DNA from: Betaproteobacteria bacterium
Lineage (GTDB): Bacteria; Pseudomonadota; Gammaproteobacteria; Burkholderiales; Thiobacillaceae
Length of the DNA: 64,000 bases
Assembly: GCA_016219425.1 (NCBI GenBank)
Contig: JACRNB010000010.1
Coordinates: 186,001 to 250,000, forward strand
Reading direction: 5' to 3'
In this document: one piece after another, positions 59,920-64,000 of the stretch
Numbering within the stretch: position 1 is the stretch's first letter
How the letters are laid out: each line of letters begins with the position of its first letter
Position numbers and translations under genes: made by a program
Notes under the pieces: generated by a model
Told to the model about the DNA's origin: nothing
What the model saw: the letters and a program-made list of their open reading frames with translations, nothing else
The model's database searches: none

Positions 59920-62742
59920 ATGATCCGCGTCCGCGGCGCCCGCACCCACAACCTCAAGAACGTCAACGTCGATCTGCCCCACCACAAGCTGGTGGTGATT
60001 ACCGGGCTGTCCGGTTCCGGCAAGTCTTCCCTGGCCTTCGACACGCTCTATGCCGAGGGCCAGCGGCGCTATGTCGAATCGCTTTCCGCCTACGCGCGCC
60101 AGTTCCTGCAACTGATGGAAAAGCCGGATGTGGACCTGATCGAAGGCCTCTCGCCCGCCATCTCCATCGAGCAGAAGGCCACGTCGCACAACCCGCGTTC
60201 CACCGTGGGCACCGTCACCGAGATCCACGACTACCTGCGCCTCCTGTTTGCGCGCGCCGGTACGCCGCGCTGCCCGCATCACGGCATCGAGCTGGCGGCG
60301 CAGACCGTGTCGCAGATGGTGGATACGGTGCTGGCGCTGCCGGATGAGACCAAGCTGATGGTGCTGGCTCCGCTCGTGGTCGGGCGCAAGGGCGAGCAAC
60401 TGGGGCTGATCGACGAACTGCGCGCGCAGGGCTTCGTGCGCCTGCGCGTGGATGGCGAGGTGTGCGACATCGACGCCGTGCCGCCCCTGGAGAAGAACCG
60501 CAAACACACGCTTGAGGCGGTGGTGGACCGCCTCAAGGTGCGCCCGGACATGAAGCAGCGCCTGGCGGAATCGTTCGAGACCGCCCTGCGCCATTCCGAC
60601 GGCAAGGCTTTGGCGGTGGAGATGGATTCCGGGCGCGAGATGCTGTTCTCCGCCAAGTTCGCCTGCCCGGTGTGCGACTACGCCCTGGCGGAACTGGAGC
60701 CGCGCATCTTCTCCTTCAACAACCCCATGGGCGCCTGCCCCAAGTGTGACGGCCTGGGCAACATCACCTTTTTCGACCCGGATCGGGTGGTGGCCTTCCC
60801 GCACCTGTCGCTCGCCGCGGGCGCGATCAAGGGCTGGGACCGGCGCAACGCCTTCTTCCACCGCATGCTGGAATCGCTGGCGATGCACTACGGCTTCGCC
60901 ATCGACACCGCCTGGGAAGAACTCCCCTTCGCCCTGCGCCAGATCATCCTGCACGGCAGCGGACGCGAGGAGATCCCCTTCCATTACCTGGGCGAGAACG
61001 GGCGCAAAACCATCCGCAAGCACCGCTTCGATGGCGTCATCCCCAGCCTGGAGCGGCGTTACAAGGAGAGTGAGTCCCAACTCGTGCGCGAAGAACTGGC
61101 CAAGTTCATCGCCAACCGCCCGTGCCCGGAATGCGGCGGCTCGCGCCTGCGCCTGGAGGCGCGCCACGTCACCATCGGCGGGCGCAGCCTGCACGACCTC
61201 TCGCGCCTGCCCATCCGCCAGTCGCTGGAGTTCTTTGACGCCCTGCGCCTGGTGGGCAGCCGCGCCCAGGTGGCGGACAAGATCGTCAAGGAGATCAGCG
61301 CGCGCCTGTCGTTCCTGAACAACGTGGGCCTGGATTACCTGAGCCTGGACCGTTCCGCCGACACCCTTTCGGGCGGCGAGGCGCAGCGCATCCGCCTCGC
61401 CAGCCAGATCGGCTCCGGCCTCACCGGCGTGATGTATGTGCTGGACGAGCCCTCCATCGGCCTGCACCAGCGCGACAACGACCGCCTGCTGGACACCCTG
61501 CGCCGCCTGCGCGACCTGGGCAACACGGTGATCGTGGTGGAGCACGACGAAGACGCCATCCGCCACGCCGACTACATCGTGGACATGGGGCCGGGCGCGG
61601 GCGAGCACGGCGGCGAGATCATCGCCCAGGGCAGCCTCATGGACATTCTTGAATGTGAGTCCTCGCTCACCGGCCAGTACCTGTCCGGGCGGCGCGCCAT
61701 CCCCCTGCCCGAAACGCGCCGCACCCCGCGCGAGGGGCGCGTGTTGAAGCTCATCAACGCCTGGGGCAACAACCTCAAGAACGTCACCCTGGAACTGCCC
61801 ACCGGGGTGTTCGTGTGCATCACGGGCGTGTCCGGCTCGGGCAAATCCACCCTCATCAACGACACCCTTTATGCCATCACCGCCAACCAGTTGAACGGCG
61901 CCGCGCACGCACCCGCGCCGTATGAGGCGGTGGAAGGCGTGGAGTTCTTCGACAAGGTGGTGAGCGTGGACCAGGCCCCCATCGGACGCACCCCGCGCTC
62001 CAACCCCGCCACCTACACCGGCCTGTTCACCCCCATCCGCGAACTCTTCGCCGGCGTCCCCGCCGCACGCGAGCGCGGCTACGAGGTCGGACGCTTCTCC
62101 TTCAACGTCAAGGGCGGACGCTGCGAGGCCTGCCAGGGCGACGGCATGATCAAGGTGGAGATGCACTTTCTGCCCGACATCTACGTCCCCTGCGACGTCT
62201 GCCACGGCCAGCGCTACAACCGCGAGACCCTGGAGGTGCAATACAAGGGCAAGAACATCCACGAGGTATTGCAGATGACGGTGGAAGAGGCGTTCGCCTT
62301 CTTCAACGCCGTGCCCACGGTGAACCGCAAGCTGCAAACCCTGATGGACGTGGGCCTCACCTACATCCGCCTGGGGCAAGCCGCCACCACGCTCTCCGGC
62401 GGCGAGGCGCAGCGCGTGAAACTGGCGCTGGAGCTATCCAAACGGGATACGGGCCGCACCCTGTACATCCTGGACGAACCGACCACGGGCCTGCACTTCC
62501 ACGACATCGACATGCTGCTGACCGTGCTGCAACGCCTGGTGGGGCACGGCAACACGGTGGTGGTGATCGAACACAACCTGGATGTGATCAAGACCGCAGA
62601 CTGGATCATCGACCTGGGCCCGGAAGGCGGGGAGGGCGGCGGACGCATCCTGGCGCAGGGCGCGCCGGAGGACATCGCCGCCAACCCGGAGAGCCATACC
62701 GGGCGGTATTTGCGCGCGGTGCTGGGGCGGGGGAGCGCATGA
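59920..62742 (+). CDS. uvrA: Excinuclease ABC subunit A
   Basis: Damage-recognition ATPase of nucleotide excision repair, 940 residues. Two ABC ATPase halves: Walker [17 protein letters not shown] and [13 protein letters not shown]; signatures [14 protein letters not shown] and [14 protein letters not shown]. Zinc modules CPVCDYAL...CPKCDGLG and CEACQGDG...CDVCHGQ are complete. Its stop overlaps the start of a zeta-toxin-like kinase (ATGA), an unusual pairing. Confidence 0.98.
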   Translation: MIRVRGARTHNLKNVNVDLPHHKLVVITGLSGSGKSSLAFDTLYAEGQRRYVESLSAYARQFLQLMEKPDVDLIEGLSPAISIEQKATSHNPRSTVGTVTEIHDYLRLLFARAGTPRCPHHGIELAAQTVSQMVDTVLALPDETKLMVLAPLVVGRKGEQLGLIDELRAQGFVRLRVDGEVCDIDAVPPLEKNRKHTLEAVVDRLKVRPDMKQRLAESFETALRHSDGKALAVEMDSGREMLFSAKFACPVCDYALAELEPRIFSFNNPMGACPKCDGLGNITFFDPDRVVAFPHLSLAAGAIKGWDRRNAFFHRMLESLAMHYGFAIDTAWEELPFALRQIILHGSGREEIPFHYLGENGRKTIRKHRFDGVIPSLERRYKESESQLVREELAKFIANRPCPECGGSRLRLEARHVTIGGRSLHDLSRLPIRQSLEFFDALRLVGSRAQVADKIVKEISARLSFLNNVGLDYLSLDRSADTLSGGEAQRIRLASQIGSGLTGVMYVLDEPSIGLHQRDNDRLLDTLRRLRDLGNTVIVVEHDEDAIRHADYIVDMGPGAGEHGGEIIAQGSLMDILECESSLTGQYLSGRRAIPLPETRRTPREGRVLKLINAWGNNLKNVTLELPTGVFVCITGVSGSGKSTLINDTLYAITANQLNGAAHAPAPYEAVEGVEFFDKVVSVDQAPIGRTPRSNPATYTGLFTPIRELFAGVPAARERGYEVGRFSFNVKGGRCEACQGDGMIKVEMHFLPDIYVPCDVCHGQRYNRETLEVQYKGKNIHEVLQMTVEEAFAFFNAVPTVNRKLQTLMDVGLTYIRLGQAATTLSGGEAQRVKLALELSKRDTGRTLYILDEPTTGLHFHDIDMLLTVLQRLVGHGNTVVVIEHNLDVIKTADWIIDLGPEGGEGGGRILAQGAPEDIAANPESHTGRYLRAVLGRGSA

Positions 62743-63269
62743 GGAAGATCATCCTCATCGCAGGGCCGAACGGGGCGGGGAAAACCACCTTTGCGTGCGA
62801 GTTCCTGCCCAACGAGGCGGCTTGCCCCAATTTCGTCAATGCGGACCTGATTGCGGCGGGGCTTTCTCCCTTCGCTCCGGAAGCGGCGGCAGTGCGGGCC
62901 GGGCGCATCATGCTGGAACAGATTGCAGCGCATGTCCGGCGGCGGGAGGACTTCGCGCTCGAAACCACGTTATCCGGGCGAGGCTATGCCAAACGCATTC
63001 CGGAATGGCAGGCCTTGGGCTATCGGGTGGAGCTGTTTTTTCTGGCGCTGCCGTCGCCGGAAATCGCCATTGCCCGTGTCGCAATGCGGGTGCGACAAGG
63101 TGGGCATGATGTGCCGGAAGCCGTCATCCGGCGCCGTTTTGATGCAGGAAAACGTAACTTCGCCCGCACCTACTGTCCGCTGGTGGACGCCTGGGCGCTA
63201 TATGACAATGAAGGCAGCGAACCCGTACCACTGGATTGGGGAGAGAAGCATGAACACGAAACCGATTGA
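62739..63269 (+). CDS. Zeta-toxin-like P-loop kinase
   Basis: 176 residues: Walker [41 protein letters not shown], and a downstream Arg-rich helix ([18 protein letters not shown]) that binds phosphates. This is the zeta/PezT-related AAA group that phosphorylates UDP-N-acetylglucosamine or similar small molecules; the substrate is not known here. The ATG lies inside the uvrA stop, so translation depends on uvrA. A 54-codon gene overlapping its end is a candidate partner. Confidence 0.85.
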   Translation: MRKIILIAGPNGAGKTTFACEFLPNEAACPNFVNADLIAAGLSPFAPEAAAVRAGRIMLEQIAAHVRRREDFALETTLSGRGYAKRIPEWQALGYRVELFFLALPSPEIAIARVAMRVRQGGHDVPEAVIRRRFDAGKRNFARTYCPLVDAWALYDNEGSEPVPLDWGEKHEHETD

Positions 63270-63414
63270 ACAGGCCAAAACCCAGGATTTGGCGAAATCC
63301 CTACCTGCACTACGCAGAGCCGCACAACGCGCCCAGACGTTGGCCAAGACATCGGCGCAAGGCGCCCAGGCCGGGGACGCGCAAAGCCATCCCTCCCGGA
63401 AGAAGCCAATCTGA
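63250..63414 (+). CDS. Small protein overlapping the zeta-like gene, possible antitoxin
   Basis: 54 codons from [22 protein letters not shown], overlapping the kinase by 20 bases. The first 35 residues are helical (LRRAAQRAQTLAKTSAQ) and resemble the short partners often found after such kinases; the last 20 are basic and low-complexity and may have drifted. No ribosome site stands out; coupling is likely. Confidence 0.5.
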   Translation: MNTKPIEQAKTQDLAKSLPALRRAAQRAQTLAKTSAQGAQAGDAQSHPSRKKPI

Positions 63415-63547
63415 ACCTCTTTCCCGTCCCTGTGGAAACCATGGGAAAGATCGGCATGAGTGCAACCAACACTCTTTCCAGCAAGTCGGGCTGGCGGCTT
63501 AAGCGTGTTGCAGCTCACGCCAAGTGTTTGGCGCAGGCCATGATCCT

Positions 63548-63660
63548 AGCAGGGCACGCCGGAGGACATCGCGGCGCACCCGGAGAGCCATGCCGGGCGG
63601 TATTTGCGGGCAGTGCTGGGGCGGGGAAACAACCTTTGCACGGGAGTTCCTGCCCAACGC
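63548..63660 (+). pseudogene. Decayed second copy of the uvrA/zeta junction
   Basis: Bases here match 62655-62822 closely (the last uvrA codons and first zeta codons), except that 48 bases are missing between two GGGGCGGGG direct repeats (62724 and 62772 in the parent). The loss removes the zeta start codon and most of its P-loop; sequence after about 63660 is unrelated. The stretch 63415-63687 holds only this remnant. Confidence 0.8.
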
Positions 63661-63687
63661 ACAGCATTCCAACTGCCGTTTCCAGGA

Positions 63688-64000
63688 TCAAGAAATGCCG
63701 AGGGTGGTGCGGGCGTGCAGCGATTCCGCCTGGGCAATGCACTCGGCGAGCAGCGCCTCGTTGACGCCATCGCCGGTGTAGTCGTTCAGATTGCGCTGTT
63801 TGCGTAGCGCGTCGAGGACGATGACGGTGGCGCTGTCCAAAGCCAGAGTTAGCGGCAGCGCCTGGATGGCGGTCTGGTGGTGGCCTGGCTCGCTGGTGGA
63901 GGTGCGGAAACCTTTGGCCCAGAGCGCGGCCATCGCGCATTGCAGGATGGCTTTGTAGGCGGCATCAAAACGGTTTTCCGCGCTGATCGTGGTGACCTTT
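63688..64000 (-). CDS. HEPN-like domain protein, 5' end outside window
   Basis: Open to the window edge on the minus strand; the last 103 residues or so are visible, including RFDAAYKAILQCAMAALWA, STSEPGHHQTAIQ and LDALRKQRNLNDY. Helical content and this layout match small HEPN-type proteins. The usual Rx4-6H nuclease motif is not intact (RN...Y at the expected place), so it may be a regulator or antitoxin-type HEPN. A nucleotidyltransferase partner might lie outside the window. Confidence 0.6.
   Translation of the reverse strand, partial: KVTTISAENRFDAAYKAILQCAMAALWAKGFRTSTSEPGHHQTAIQALPLTLALDSATVIVLDALRKQRNLNDYTGDGVNEALLAECIAQAESLHARTTLGIS

Overview
The window is a GC-rich chromosomal segment of a betaproteobacterium. 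The evidence is gene order (gap-pgk-pyk-fba after transketolase; kdsD-kdsC-lptCAB-rpoN-hpf-ptsN-hprK-rapZ; acpS-nagZ), a PEP-CTERM exported protein, a DUF2863 protein and an S-adenosylhomocysteine (SAH) riboswitch ahead of ahcY. The genus cannot be fixed from the sequence; a Rhodocyclales or Nitrosomonadales-type organism fits best.

Layout. 1-5.5 kb: sugar-phosphate operon (transketolase end, gap, pgk, pyk, class II aldolase). 5.7-9.9 kb, minus strand: acpS, nagZ, a zinc-type cation efflux protein, DUF2863 and a family 5 uracil-DNA glycosylase, tightly coupled. 10-16.4 kb: a sodium:solute symporter, ahcY under a SAH riboswitch, a small HTH regulator, a PEP-CTERM protein behind a sigma-54 promoter, and metK. 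16.4-25.6 kb: two lipid A acyltransferase homologues, a CoA-binding protein, dapF, then a zinc-uptake operon (CobW GTPase, His-rich small protein, outer-membrane barrel, ZnuA-like and ZnuB-like proteins, no ATPase) placed between dapF and the DUF484-xerC pair. 25.8-29.7 kb: an orphan membrane histidine kinase and a Kef-type antiporter. 29.8-37.7 kb: the Kdo/LPS-transport/rpoN/PTS-Ntr cluster. 37.8-41.6 kb: metH.

41.8-50.5 kb looks like an accessory island. It holds small two-helix membrane proteins, a J-domain/HIRAN/Trp-rich three-gene operon I do not recognise as a named system, and a VapBC-type toxin-antitoxin pair translationally coupled to an MmeI-like restriction-modification gene broken by an in-frame amber codon. 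50.6-64 kb is mostly housekeeping (dut, coaBC, phoU, HD-GYP, tex, pirin, uvrA). It ends with a zeta-toxin-like kinase overlapping uvrA, a decayed copy of that junction, and a HEPN-like gene running off the end.

Two themes cut across the window. First, several families of palindromic dispersed repeats recur. One C/G-rich family lies in frame inside metH, tex and the MmeI-like gene, adding Pro/Ser/Gly-rich peptides, while other copies supply a stop codon (dapF) or a C-terminus (pirin). Second, two conserved enzymes carry substitutions at expected catalytic positions: KdsC has Val for the nucleophilic Asp, and the second LpxL-like protein has Asn for the acidic partner of its catalytic His. No tRNA, rRNA, CRISPR array or complete insertion sequence was seen.
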